The notes under the pieces: generated by a model
Told to the model about the DNA's origin: nothing
The model's database searches: none
What the model saw: only the letters and a program-made list of their open reading frames with translations
In this document: positions 1 through 7,661 of the stretch, one piece after another
How positions within the stretch are numbered: the first letter of the stretch is position 1
How the letters are laid out: every line of letters begins with the position of its first letter
Position numbers and translations under genes: made by a program
NCBI RefSeq assembly: GCF_042676245.1
Contig: NZ_JBHTKA010000003.1
Location: 1 to 64,000, forward strand
DNA: 64,000 nucleotides
Reading direction: 5' to 3'
Origin: Ohtaekwangia kribbensis
GTDB taxonomy: Bacteria > Bacteroidota > Bacteroidia > Cytophagales > Cyclobacteriaceae

Positions 1-1
1 T

Positions 2-853
2 CTAACATCGAATGCTTTTTCTCAAAAGAAACACCAACAGGTTGATCTGGATTGGAAAATAGGGAAGCAAGAAAAGCTTTCTTACTTAACGATGATGACC
101 AACATTGACACTTCGTCTATTGATTTAAATTTCGGCTCACTTAACGAATCTTTTTCAGACAGCACTAAAACCGGTATAGATGAAGTCAAATCTATATTTA
201 AAAAAATAAATGAGTCTCTTAAAAGCGTTGACTTGGTAACTACATTGTCAAATAAAGGTTCTGGAATTATCGATATCGCAGTAGTAGCGAACCTAAACAA
301 AAACACACAACTCTCTCTGGATACCGTTGATGATGTAAAGAAAGAGATTATAGCGAGGCTGCAAACAATGAACCAAGGTGTTGTTCTACGTGGCTCTGTA
401 TATCAATCAGGAGGCATCCACAGCTTTTGGGTAAAGAGTAACCAGAAAAATTTGATTTCCATATTCTTTGAGCTGCCTACTAAACCAGTAAAAATAGGCG
501 ACACTTGGAAACTGGATGTTAATCTTATTTCTAACGATCAGAATTTCGACTGCGACAGCTCATATAAATTTAACGAAGTGAAGTTAATTGATATCAAGAA
601 GGTAAATAATGAAAATATAGCCGTTGTTAAATATAACATTGTAGAATATGTGAAGGGGGTATTTTACACTCCGTCACGGTCAAACAACCAAGGAGAAAAA
701 ACAGAAACAACTATGAAGTTTACACATCAGGCAATTGCAGAATTCTCTATTGAAAAAGGACGGTGGATCTCTTACGATGGGTTAATGACGCTTGTATCTT
801 CTGGCATACTGACAGCAAATCAAAAAACAAAGCTGACTTTATTGAAAGTGTAG
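2..853 (+). CDS. Secreted protein of unknown function, 5' end outside window
   Basis: The frame is open from the first bases of the window, so the ATG at 92 is internal. Upstream codons read LTSNAFSQKKHQQ, which looks like the end of a signal peptide with cleavage after the Ala-Phe-Ser stretch. The mature part is mostly beta-predicted and contains ELPTKPVKIGDTWKLD, a phrase common in Bacteroidota secreted proteins of the DUF6263 type (weak family guess). There are no catalytic motifs and no membrane helix after the leader. It is followed by a hairpin repeat at about 886. The function is unknown; export to the periplasm is inferred from the leader remnant. Confidence 0.7.
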   Translation, partial: LTSNAFSQKKHQQVDLDWKIGKQEKLSYLTMMTNIDTSSIDLNFGSLNESFSDSTKTGIDEVKSIFKKINESLKSVDLVTTLSNKGSGIIDIAVVANLNKNTQLSLDTVDDVKKEIIARLQTMNQGVVLRGSVYQSGGIHSFWVKSNQKNLISIFFELPTKPVKIGDTWKLDVNLISNDQNFDCDSSYKFNEVKLIDIKKVNNENIAVVKYNIVEYVKGVFYTPSRSNNQGEKTETTMKFTHQAIAEFSIEKGRWISYDGLMTLVSSGILTANQKTKLTLLKV

Positions 854-870
854 TATATAAGCGCCATAGT

Positions 871-972
871 ATAGTCATGCTTTAAAGTCCCGGAAGAGTC
901 TCTCGCCTCGAGGACTCTCGCGGAAGCACAAACTTAGCACCAGGCAGCATCCCGAAACGGAGACTATGCTTC
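871..972 (+). repeat. Dispersed hairpin element, long form, copy A
   Basis: This GC-rich block sits 33 bp after the preceding stop codon. It contains AGAGTC...GCCTC...GACTCT, then ACTTAGCACCAGGCAGC, then CCCGAAACGGAGACTATGCT. The same order occurs at 1903-2015 and 3753-3866. In this copy the left arm (ATAGTC) of the final hairpin lies at 871-876 rather than next to its partner. Confidence 0.8.
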
Positions 973-1126
973 GGCTTTATAGCTATACTTCGACTTGCTC
1001 CAATATATTTTAATCAAAAAAAACAGAGCCTAATATATCCATATATAAACACATTTAAACAATGATATTCCTATATTAGAACGTTGTACAACATAATTTT
1101 CGGGGAAGATTTATCCAACTAAAACG

Positions 1127-1852
1127 ATGAGGGAACTAGCTATTTGTATTGTGTTATTGACTCTGTTCGCATCCTGTGGACAACAACCTAAGATCGACTA
1201 TGAGGAAAAAATTGACACGACTTCCGTTGTTGACGACAGAGTAAAAGACACGACAAAGATTTTGGTTTCGGAATTACCTATAAAATTTGATAGCACTGAC
1301 ATTTTAATTTTTGCCATTGGACTTGTCGATTTACAGGAAAGAGGCGGATACAGTAAAATTGGATCTGGTTCTTACGGAAGTTCTGACATCGCTTCAAGCT
1401 ATTTTAACCAAGATTATTTGATTGGAAACTTTATAAACTTGGTCTTTCAAGACAAAGGAAGAAACGAAAGAAAACTAACAGACAAAAAAATATTAATTAG
1501 GAATGTGAATTTCCTTCGGGAGATATTTAGCAAAACTAAGGCGGGATACCTTTTATACTCAATCTCGGATAGAGACTCAAACGGGGACAAAGAATTAAGC
1601 CACTCAGATTTAGAAGCGCTATACATTAGTAAAATTGATGGAACTGACTTTAAGAAAATTACTAAAGAATTGCATGAGTTCTATGACTACAAATTAATTA
1701 AAGGCGAGAGCAAGGTTTACTTCCGGACATTGGAGGATAAAAACAAAGACGGAGAATTAAACAACCAGGACAAATTTCATTACTACTACATTGACTTCAC
1801 CGCTGAAAATTACGTGGTGACTGAATACAATCCAGTAAAAATATTCGAGTAA
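1127..1852 (+). CDS. Lipoprotein with two EF-hand-like calcium loops
   Basis: A 241-residue lipoprotein. The leader ends in the lipobox LFASC with Cys17 as the lipidation site. Two 12-residue EF-hand/dockerin-type loops are visible: D150-S-N-G-D-K-E-L-S-H-S-D161 and D204-K-N-K-D-G-E-L-N-N-Q-D215. Both have acidic or amide ligands at positions 1, 3, 5 and 12 and Leu at position 8. They are about 54 residues apart, so this is not a compact paired EF-hand. I infer a calcium-stabilised surface or periplasmic protein. No enzyme motif is visible. It is a single gene flanked by copies A and B of the hairpin element, with about 155 bp of AT-rich leader upstream. Confidence 0.8.
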   Translation: MRELAICIVLLTLFASCGQQPKIDYEEKIDTTSVVDDRVKDTTKILVSELPIKFDSTDILIFAIGLVDLQERGGYSKIGSGSYGSSDIASSYFNQDYLIGNFINLVFQDKGRNERKLTDKKILIRNVNFLREIFSKTKAGYLLYSISDRDSNGDKELSHSDLEALYISKIDGTDFKKITKELHEFYDYKLIKGESKVYFRTLEDKNKDGELNNQDKFHYYYIDFTAENYVVTEYNPVKIFE

Positions 1853-1902
1853 AAATTACGCTGCACAACAATAGCTATAACATATGCTATATCGCAGGTT
1901 CT

Positions 1903-2015
1903 TGCCTCCCGAAGTCTCCGAAGAGTTTCCCGCCTCGGGGACTCTGGCGGAAGCACTCACTTAGCAACAGGCAGCTTTTTCAAAAACACATAGTCCCGAA
2001 ACGGAGACTATGCTT
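1903..2015 (+). repeat. Dispersed hairpin element, long form, copy B
   Basis: It lies 50 bp after the lipoprotein stop and is nearly identical to copy C over its right 60 bases. First hairpin: AGAGT...CCC / GGG...ACTCT. Second hairpin: CATAGTC / GACTATG around CCGAAACGGA. The remainder of the 1853-2201 gap is AT-rich and probably carries the promoter of the next gene; no exact Bacteroidota promoter match was found. Confidence 0.85.
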
Positions 2016-2201
2016 GACAGCAGGTGATTCTAAGGAAATCTTCTCTAGTCGTTTTTCTATCAGAAAAAAATCCATTCTATTTTACCCATAGGTTAACCAT
2101 TAACGAGGTATTAATATTTACATGTTGATAGTATAAGAGTAATTACCGGTAGAATAATTTGAGCAAAACCAGATTTTTTCGGTATAGTATATTATACATA
2201 A

Positions 2202-2411
2202 ATGCGTGTTATTGTGCCCAACAAACTAAAATTCGTACTTCTTCATGGTAAAAAAACTACGCTAGCAACACTTTGTCTACTGTTAACATTTGCATTTAGT
2301 TGTAACGACCAAAGTGTGATTGAACAACATGATACTGTTGTTCCCTTCGCCCCAATACAACTACGACTCTACCACGTGATACTGGTACACCTGCCTATAC
2401 ATTTAAGTTGA
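2202..2411 (+). pseudogene. Lipoprotein leader, 5' fragment of a frameshifted gene
   Basis: The reading frame encodes a long basic n-region, a hydrophobic segment and the lipobox LTFAFSC (Cys34), then NDQSVIEQHDTVVPFAP before drifting into unrelated sequence and stopping at 2411. The downstream frame is open from 2333 and reads NTTTTLPRDTGTPAYTF into the 2408 frame. Adding one C to the CCCC run at 2350-2353 joins the two into a single lipoprotein (FAP-NTTTT). This is therefore the 5' part of one gene with a 1-nt deletion. Sequencing error or phase variation are alternatives. Confidence 0.75.
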
Positions 2412-3418
2412 CAAGCCAGGCAAGTATATATGCAAATGTAAAAAGTACTTTTTCCAACATAAAAGTTGACTCAGATTTGATTTCAGTTAACAACGAAGGT
2501 ATAAAGATAGCGGACTTTTCGCGTCTGGATAATATACCCGCTAATCTGGCATTTCTAAAAAATGTAAAAGTTTTTGATGACGAAGCAGGCACAATGCAGG
2601 CAATGACAAACGAGGAGTTCAGACAATCAATGATTAATCAGCTTAACGCTTGCGAATTTTCCGCTGCGTTCAAGCAAATATTTATAGACTTCTACGATTA
2701 CATCAAAAACACGATGCCTACTAAATCTTATGAATCTTTTAACATAAAATGCAATAGTTTTATGGAAAGGGTAGCTATAGGCGCTTCCGCATCAAAATAT
2801 ACGGAACTGGAAAAATTTGCAGTTGTTCAAGTCTTTGCTCAGTTAAGACAACTGGTAAAGTATACCTACGAAAATCCAAGCTCAACATGGAATAACACAG
2901 CAAATGGACGTAGCAGCTCTGGTGGTTGTTTGCCTAAGACAAAAGATGAGTGGAAGGCCATTGCTGAGGCTGCATTTACAGGTGGAGTGATGGCAGGTGT
3001 TAGCTTAGGAATCAAAGGCATCGAAGCCGGTGCTATAGCAACCACTGCTGCCGGTAATCCTGTTGCCGGGGGCGTTGTAGGTGGGATAATTGGCTTTACA
3101 ATTGGCTTTACCAGTGGTGCAATTGGCAGTGGCAGTGTAAAACTAATGTTTGATTGCTTATGGAAAAAAGCCTCCAGCTTAAATGTGCCATTAACAACTT
3201 TTGTTTGTAGCGGAAAGGTATATCAAGCTTACACCAATTCAATTCCAACTGGATGTGAAGCTGGAGGAAATAGCCTTATCACACAACAACCTTATCAAGA
3301 TCATGTTAAACGAATGTTAAAAGGAATTTTTGAGTTAGGTGTTGTACCGAACGCAGGCAAACAAAAGATTAATGTTAATGTGGAGAATGACATTAAATTT
3401 GTAGTATCAAACTTATGA
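2408..3418 (+). CDS. Glycine-zipper secreted protein, body of the frameshifted lipoprotein
   Basis: The frame begins with TTG at 2408, but the natural start is probably 2202 through the frameshift at 2350-2353. Residues 1-180 are helical and polar with Cys82, Cys115 and Cys174. Residues 184-245 form a Gly/Ala-rich hydrophobic hairpin with many GxxxG and GxxG steps (GGVMAGVSLGIKG, AGGVVGGIIGF). Such glycine zippers are typical of membrane-inserting or pore-forming segments; that role is inferred. A short C-terminal region contains further cysteines. The stop overlaps the ATG of the next, two-helix membrane protein gene by 4 bp (ATGA), so the two are translationally coupled. No family recognised. 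Confidence 0.7.
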   Translation: MTSQASIYANVKSTFSNIKVDSDLISVNNEGIKIADFSRLDNIPANLAFLKNVKVFDDEAGTMQAMTNEEFRQSMINQLNACEFSAAFKQIFIDFYDYIKNTMPTKSYESFNIKCNSFMERVAIGASASKYTELEKFAVVQVFAQLRQLVKYTYENPSSTWNNTANGRSSSGGCLPKTKDEWKAIAEAAFTGGVMAGVSLGIKGIEAGAIATTAAGNPVAGGVVGGIIGFTIGFTSGAIGSGSVKLMFDCLWKKASSLNVPLTTFVCSGKVYQAYTNSIPTGCEAGGNSLITQQPYQDHVKRMLKGIFELGVVPNAGKQKINVNVENDIKFVVSNL

Positions 3419-3660
3419 AACGTGTAATTAGCTTTTTAGGATACTTCGTTTTCTTTTTGGTATCCTTGTACGCATTAAGTCATGTTAGATTTTTTTCTAC
3501 AACTGCAATGGACATGTCAGAGACAAAAAATATAGCGTGGCTTATAACCACCTCATTTGTATTGAGCTTGGGTTATACATTGACTAGCGAGAAGATAAAA
3601 AGATTCATTGGCAATACAACAAAAAAAATAATAGACAAAAAGAAGCGCCGCACAAACTAA
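3415..3660 (+). CDS. Small two-helix membrane protein
   Basis: An 81-residue protein with two hydrophobic helices (about residues 5-25 and 41-58) separated by a short loop. The C-terminal tail is strongly basic (KKIIDKKKRRTN), which by the positive-inside rule suggests both termini are cytoplasmic. Its start overlaps the stop of the glycine-zipper protein (ATGA). Coupled translation with an exported membrane-active protein fits an accessory or immunity role, but that is inference only; no family is recognised. Confidence 0.7.
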   Translation: MKRVISFLGYFVFFLVSLYALSHVRFFSTTAMDMSETKNIAWLITTSFVLSLGYTLTSEKIKRFIGNTTKKIIDKKKRRTN

Positions 3661-3677
3661 GCATCGCACTTGTACTG

Positions 3678-3730
3678 CATCAGAGTCACCGGCCTCTACC
3701 GCGACCTGGACTCTGATACTTAGTAGCAGA
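3678..3730 (+). repeat. Dispersed hairpin element, short form (S1)
   Basis: ATCAGAGTC and GACTCTGAT are perfect inverted arms around an insert containing ACCGGCCTC and ACCTG, followed by ACTTAGTAGCAGAAT. The arms and the trailing ACTTAGnAnCAG are shared with the long copies A-C. It sits 17 bp after a stop codon. Confidence 0.8.
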
Positions 3731-3752
3731 ATTATTCAAGTAACTATATAGT

Positions 3753-3866
3753 ACGCCTGCCTTAGTCTCCGAAGAGTCTTCCACCCCGGGGACTCTGACG
3801 GAAGCACTCACTTAGCAACAGGCAGCTTTTCAAAAACGCATAGTCCCGAAACGGAGACTATGCTTG
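3753..3866 (+). repeat. Dispersed hairpin element, long form, copy C
   Basis: Same layout as copy B: AGTCTCCGAAGAGTC, CCCCGGGGACTCT, GGAAGCACTCACTTAGCAAC, AGGCAGCTTTTCAAAAAC, then the CATAGTC/GACTATG hairpin. A degenerate right half of the short form follows at 3931-3970 (ACTCTGATGCCCAGCAGAAAT). Confidence 0.85.
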
Positions 3867-3930
3867 GACTGTCTCTCCATTTCGATAAGTTGATATATCA
3901 CCTTAAATTGTAACTTTGATACCCTGTCAG

Positions 3931-3970
3931 TGTTACCTCCCTTCGCAACTCTGATGCCCAGCAGAAATCT
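3931..3970 (+). repeat. Degenerate half copy of the hairpin element (S6)
   Basis: CAACTCTGATGCCCAGCAGAAATC matches the right arm and tail of the short form (GACTCTTATGCTTAGTAGCAGAATC at 5519). The left arm has decayed. The possible TTG start at 3971 lies at the edge of this element, which argues against using it. Confidence 0.5.
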
Positions 3971-4018
3971 TTGTCTCAAGAAAGATATAGTTTAGCAGTA
4001 ATTTTTGCTAATTCACGT

Positions 4019-4513
4019 ATGCTTAGAATACTTGGCCAATCAACCTCCTGCGCGTGCGCGAAGTATCCCCCTTTAGAATTATCACGTGATCAAATAGACA
4101 AACGGATCAAAGCAACTAAGAATATCTTACGACACCTTGATCTTCGAGGTGAGTCGCCTAAAGGGCACTCCTTATTTCAATGTAAATCTTGCAAACAGTT
4201 TTGGCAGCTCAGCAATGCATGGAATTGGGGAGGTAAGAATTATCTATTCAAGGTTCCTGATATTGAGACAAGTGATTGGATAGACAATCCCTATATATCA
4301 CCCGCTGATATGACAATCTATTCAGCCTCAATGGAAGAATATTTCAGAAAAAATAAGTTTAAAGAATCAGATAACGCATGCAAAATTGAAAACTGTAATA
4401 AAAAATCTCTTTCGAATAATGTATTATGTAAAGAACACTTTATTGAAAGTTTACAAAAGATAGGTCTATTACCTCAGCGTCCTCAGGGAAGGATGTTTGC
4501 ACCCTATATTTAA
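4019..4513 (+). CDS. Cysteine-rich, zinc-ribbon-like protein of unknown function
   Basis: The frame is open from a TTG at 3971, but that lies against a repeat; the ATG at 4019 gives 164 residues. Metal-binding-type motifs are visible: an N-terminal SCACAK, a central FQCKSCKQFWQLS (CxxC), and a C-terminal CKIENCNKK...CKEHF (C-x4-C...C-x2-H). No signal peptide or membrane helix, so cytoplasmic. Proteins with a CxxC followed by FWQL occur in immunity-gene neighbourhoods, and the next genes here (DUF4304, later SMI1/KNR4) fit that, but the function is not established. The gap to the next gene is 33 bp, so they are probably co-transcribed. Confidence 0.65.
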   Translation: MLRILGQSTSCACAKYPPLELSRDQIDKRIKATKNILRHLDLRGESPKGHSLFQCKSCKQFWQLSNAWNWGGKNYLFKVPDIETSDWIDNPYISPADMTIYSASMEEYFRKNKFKESDNACKIENCNKKSLSNNVLCKEHFIESLQKIGLLPQRPQGRMFAPYI

Positions 4514-4546
4514 CGAATTCAAATACTTTGAATCCCGAATAAAAAA

Positions 4547-4984
4547 ATGACGACTAAAGACTTCAAAGGTATATTTCACAGATTTCTACGATCAAAAGGT
4601 TTTGCTAAGAAGTCCACAGCATACCATCTATTGTATCCTGAAGTAGACATCATACTCGGACTACAGAAATCAAGCTACAGTGATGCCTATTACATTAATG
4701 TAGGGTATATTTTCACCACACTCAGTTCTAACACAGATAAATGCAAATATTGGGATGGGCATATTAGAACTCGTTTTTATTTTACTCAAAACGAGAGAGA
4801 AACAGATTTATTCACCCCTGATCTTCTCGAAGAAAACTTTTTGGTAGAAACCTTAGAAAGCAATTTTACTGCCTATATCGAATCTGTCAAGTCAGTTGAG
4901 GCATCAAAAATACTTTTAAAGAAGTATCCTGATATGCTACTTCAAACTACGATTGTTGCTAAAAATTTCTTAGGGTTCAAGTAA
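4547..4984 (+). CDS. DUF4304 family protein
   Basis: A 145-residue cytoplasmic protein. The N-terminus (FHRFLRSKGFAKKSTAYHL) and the following ILGLQKSSYSDAYYINVGYIF are the typical DUF4304 signature. Length is normal for the family. DUF4304 proteins often occur beside polymorphic-toxin immunity genes, but no activity is proven for this one. It follows the cysteine-rich gene by 33 bp and precedes the SnoaL-like gene by 58 bp, with no hairpin element between, so the three may form one transcript ending at the terminator at 5465. Confidence 0.8.
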   Translation: MTTKDFKGIFHRFLRSKGFAKKSTAYHLLYPEVDIILGLQKSSYSDAYYINVGYIFTTLSSNTDKCKYWDGHIRTRFYFTQNERETDLFTPDLLEENFLVETLESNFTAYIESVKSVEASKILLKKYPDMLLQTTIVAKNFLGFK

Positions 4985-5042
4985 AGAAAACATCAGAATC
5001 ACAATCAAACATATAAATCATATACGACAAGTTATATAACCT

Positions 5043-5456
5043 ATGAAACAGCTTCAAGACTTCTTTACAATCTATAAGCAATCGGCATGGAATAAAGACA
5101 CCGAAAGTATGATTGCATTGTATCATGACAATGTTGTGATTTTTGATATGTGGAATCAAGGATATCAAACAGGTCTGACAGACTGGTCTAATGCTATAAA
5201 AGGTTGGTTAGGTTCCTTAGGAGACGAAAAGGTAAATGTGATCTTTGAAATGACAGAGATTCACGAAGGTAAAGATGTTGGGTTTGGAAGTGCTTTGATT
5301 ACCTATCAAGCCATTTCCATCAGCAATACTATTGTAAGAAGCATGAAAAATAGAGTTACCCTCGGGTTTATCAAACAGAAAGATGAATGGAAAGTAATTC
5401 ATCAACACACCTCCGCTCCTATCAATTCTAACCTGGAGGGTATTTTAAATTTTTAG
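5043..5456 (+). CDS. SnoaL-like / NTF2-fold protein
   Basis: A 137-residue single-domain protein. The N-terminal helix LQDFFTIYKQSAWNKDTESMIALYHDNVVIFDMW and the C-terminal WKVIHQHTSAPI are characteristic of the SnoaL_3/DUF4440 branch of the NTF2-like cone fold. Such proteins bind small ligands or act as minor isomerases or hydrolases; the substrate cannot be read from sequence. No signal peptide. It is the last gene before a strong stem-loop terminator and the S2 hairpin element. Confidence 0.85.
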   Translation: MKQLQDFFTIYKQSAWNKDTESMIALYHDNVVIFDMWNQGYQTGLTDWSNAIKGWLGSLGDEKVNVIFEMTEIHEGKDVGFGSALITYQAISISNTIVRSMKNRVTLGFIKQKDEWKVIHQHTSAPINSNLEGILNF

Positions 5457-5464
5457 GCAATAAA

Positions 5465-5489
5465 ATTCTCCAACCTCAGGAGAATCTTT
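5465..5489 (+). terminator. Rho-independent terminator after the SnoaL-like gene
   Basis: ATTCTCC (5465-5471) pairs perfectly with GGAGAAT (5479-5485) over a 7-nt loop, followed by CTTTA. It lies 9 bp past the stop codon. Confidence 0.7.
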
Positions 5490-5497
5490 AGCAGCCC

Positions 5498-5544
5498 CAT
5501 CAGAGTCACCGGCCTCCGGGACTCTTATGCTTAGTAGCAGAATC
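5498..5544 (+). repeat. Dispersed hairpin element, short form (S2)
   Basis: CATCAGAGTCACCGG-CCT-CCGGGACTCTTATG forms a compact hairpin (AGAGTC/GACTCT plus CCGG/CCGG), followed by CTTAGTAGCAGAAT as in S1. Confidence 0.8.
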
Positions 5545-5630
5545 GTTATATTTAGAAAGACATATATAGTCTATAAATCTCATCTCGCACCCGGCATAGA
5601 ATTTTTGACAATTGATTTAAACAAAAAGTT

Positions 5631-6194
5631 ATGAGAAAATTAGTTGCATCAATCAATATGACACTTGATGGGTTTTGCGACCACACTTCTGCTATTGCAG
5701 ATGACGAACTGCATCAACACTATACCGACCTATTACGTAGCGGAGGCGATCTTCTATACGGAAGGATAACATACCAACTCATGGAAAGCTATTGGCCAAC
5801 GGTAGTTAAAAATCCCACCGGCAATAAACGCACAGACGACTTTGCTGTGATCATAGAAAACATTCCCAAAACTGTTTTCTCCCGAACGCTGAGTAATGTA
5901 AATTGGAAAAATGTAAAGCTTGCCAAGAGAAGTCTTGAAGAAGAAGTTTTAGAATTGAAGCAATCGAACGACCACGAGGGTAAAGATATTTTAGTGGGCA
6001 GTCCGAGTTTAATTGCTGCGTTAACAAAACTTAATTTGTTTGACGAATACCAACTCTGCGTTCATCCCGTTATAGCAGGGCAGGGTTTAACTCTCTTTAA
6101 AAGCATAAACGACAGCATTGTTCTTAAGCTTGCAAAAACAAAAACACTTGGCGGTGGCCAAATAGTGCTTTACTATGAGCCGTTGAAAAAATGA
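5631..6194 (+). CDS. RibD C-terminal / dihydrofolate-reductase-fold protein
   Basis: A 187-residue protein of the RibD_C family. It opens with RKLVASINMTLDGF, has the GDLLYGRITYQLM segment, and DILVGSPSLI...LCVHPVIAGQGLTLF near the C-terminus, the usual NADPH-fold signature. These proteins are thought to be NAD(P)H-dependent reductases, but most, as here, have no known substrate; it should not be read as a true folA. Cytoplasmic. A 44-bp internal stretch (5944-5987) is partly duplicated in the two following intergenic gaps. Confidence 0.85.
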   Translation: MRKLVASINMTLDGFCDHTSAIADDELHQHYTDLLRSGGDLLYGRITYQLMESYWPTVVKNPTGNKRTDDFAVIIENIPKTVFSRTLSNVNWKNVKLAKRSLEEEVLELKQSNDHEGKDILVGSPSLIAALTKLNLFDEYQLCVHPVIAGQGLTLFKSINDSIVLKLAKTKTLGGGQIVLYYEPLKK

Positions 6195-6296
6195 ATTGTG
6201 TCATCGAACGATTATGAAGGTAAATTTTAGATATACGGATTTCACTACTAAACATCAGAGTCCCGGAGGCCGATGACTCTGATAGGGTGTCAAAAC
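6191..6296 (+). repeat. Composite repeat: gene-derived block plus hairpin element S3 (inverted)
   Basis: The left half (6191-6233) contains ATCGAACGATTATGAAGGTAAA, resembling 5944-5987 inside the RibD-like gene and 6823-6866. The right half is ATCAGAGTC-CCGGAGGCCGAT-GACTCTGAT, the hairpin family in the opposite orientation to S1/S2. The potential start codon at 6273 lies inside this element and is not used. Confidence 0.75.
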
Positions 6297-6341
6297 CATA
6301 CGCTTTACCTATTAAATTTTAGATTTGTCGATCTTGTTAAA

Positions 6342-6812
6342 ATGACAAAAACAATCAACCTAATTCTATTTGCATTTATCGCTATATTAATGACTAGTTG
6401 CTCGTGGGCAGTGAATCTTGTTATTGCAAACAACTCCAACGAAATTATTTTTGTCAGGTATATAATTCCTCCGGGTAGTGATGAAAATCAATTCTTTGAA
6501 AACCCGAAGACCTACAACTATGACAACAAACTTCTCAAACTGTATAAACTCGATAAAAATAAAAGACCTAAAGACATTCCGACCGATAGCAGGATAATCC
6601 CGGAAATGAAAGAGTTGGAAGTTAGAATTGCTCCTGGACAAGCTGTTCATGTTGGTGTCTATTATTCCTTCCAACCGAGAGAAGAAATAATATCAAAATA
6701 TAATTTAAAAATACTAACCGGTAAAGATTCAATACTAACACCTACAATGGTAAACAGCATGTTCGAGCATTGGGGAAATATAAAGACTGATTTATTGGAA
6801 GTCAAGCAGTGA
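6342..6812 (+). CDS. Lipoprotein of unknown function
   Basis: The ATG at 6342 was chosen because it begins a clean lipoprotein leader (MTKTINLILFAFIAILMTSC, Cys20). The longer frame from 6273 starts inside a repeat. The mature protein of about 137 residues has a beta-rich start (WAVNLVIANNSNEIIFVRYIIPP) and no recognisable catalytic motif. It probably lies in the inner leaflet of the outer membrane or the periplasm. Flanked on both sides by the composite repeats, so probably a single-gene transcript. Confidence 0.7.
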   Translation: MTKTINLILFAFIAILMTSCSWAVNLVIANNSNEIIFVRYIIPPGSDENQFFENPKTYNYDNKLLKLYKLDKNKRPKDIPTDSRIIPEMKELEVRIAPGQAVHVGVYYSFQPREEIISKYNLKILTGKDSILTPTMVNSMFEHWGNIKTDLLEVKQ

Positions 6813-6822
6813 AGCGTTCGGC

Positions 6823-6920
6823 AAGTTTTAGAACATAAGCAATCGAACGATGACGAAGGTAAATTTTTGATTTACCGATCCATCGGAGTCCTGGAGGCCG
6901 GTGACTCTGATGGGGAGACA
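6823..6920 (+). repeat. Composite repeat: gene-derived block plus hairpin element S4 (inverted)
   Basis: 6823-6866 aligns with 5944-5987 of the RibD-like gene (shared AAGTTTTAGAA, AAGCAATCGAACGA, GGTAAA). It is followed by ATCGGAGTC-CTGGAGGCCGGT-GACTCTGAT, matching S3. A possible GTG start at 6901 lies inside it and is not used. Confidence 0.8.
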
Positions 6921-6966
6921 ACGAATATCAGTAAATAGAAATATACTCTCACTTAATGCAATTACC

Positions 6967-7569
6967 ATGTATAAAAAAGTACCCCTCGCATTAACAACAT
7001 TCCGACTTATTCTTGCACCGGTAATTCTAGTGCTAACTTATTTTCAAAGAGATGATGCAAAGTGGATCGTACTTATTTTAATGTACCTGGGCTTAATATC
7101 CGATATACTTGATGGAATTGTTGCCAGGCATTTGGATGTTTCGTCTCCAGCCCTGAGACGTTTCGATAGTCAGACAGATATGTTATTCTGGCTCTCTATA
7201 GGAGTAAGTACCTGGCTGCTACATCCTGATCTCATCGCAAATAATAATATAGCGGTAATTACAATTCTTGTCATGGAAGCGATGTGCTATGTAGTGAGTT
7301 TGCTAAAATTTAAAAGAGAAACCTGCACACACGCATTTCTCTCAAAGCTCTGGGGAATAACGCTACTAATCGCTTTTACTTCATTGATTGGATTCGGCTA
7401 TGCAGGTCTTCCTTTTGCAATAGCTATCACAATTGGATTGATCGCCCACCTCGACAGAATAATGATCACACTGATTCTTCCAGCATGGACGCACGATATA
7501 CCAAGCGCCTATCACGCTTATCTTATCAGGAAAGGAATTCCGTTTCGAAAGAATAAGTTATTTAATTAA
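6967..7569 (+). CDS. CDP-alcohol phosphatidyltransferase family membrane protein
   Basis: The start at 6967 gives 200 residues beginning MYKKVPLALTTFRLILAPVI, as usual for the family; the upstream extension is repeat sequence. The CDP-OH-P motif is D46-x2-D49-G50-x2-A53-R54-x8-L63-x3-D67-x3-D71. All metal-binding aspartates are present, but the usual Gly at position 63 is Leu. Several membrane helices follow. Family members transfer a phospho-alcohol from a CDP-lipid in phospholipid synthesis; the acceptor here is unknown. Possibly an accessory lipid-synthesis enzyme. Confidence 0.85.
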   Translation: MYKKVPLALTTFRLILAPVILVLTYFQRDDAKWIVLILMYLGLISDILDGIVARHLDVSSPALRRFDSQTDMLFWLSIGVSTWLLHPDLIANNNIAVITILVMEAMCYVVSLLKFKRETCTHAFLSKLWGITLLIAFTSLIGFGYAGLPFAIAITIGLIAHLDRIMITLILPAWTHDIPSAYHAYLIRKGIPFRKNKLFN

Positions 7570-7661
7570 TATAGCGTTGATAGACAATAGAATCAGGGGC
7601 CTTGTAAAAAGTGCCTCCTGGCAGCGAAACAAAACTATATTTTCAATTTTAAAGAACTCAA

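Noticed and set aside
5631..6194. True folA dihydrofolate reductase
   Set aside because: Pattern is RibD_C-type, which seldom has folate activity.
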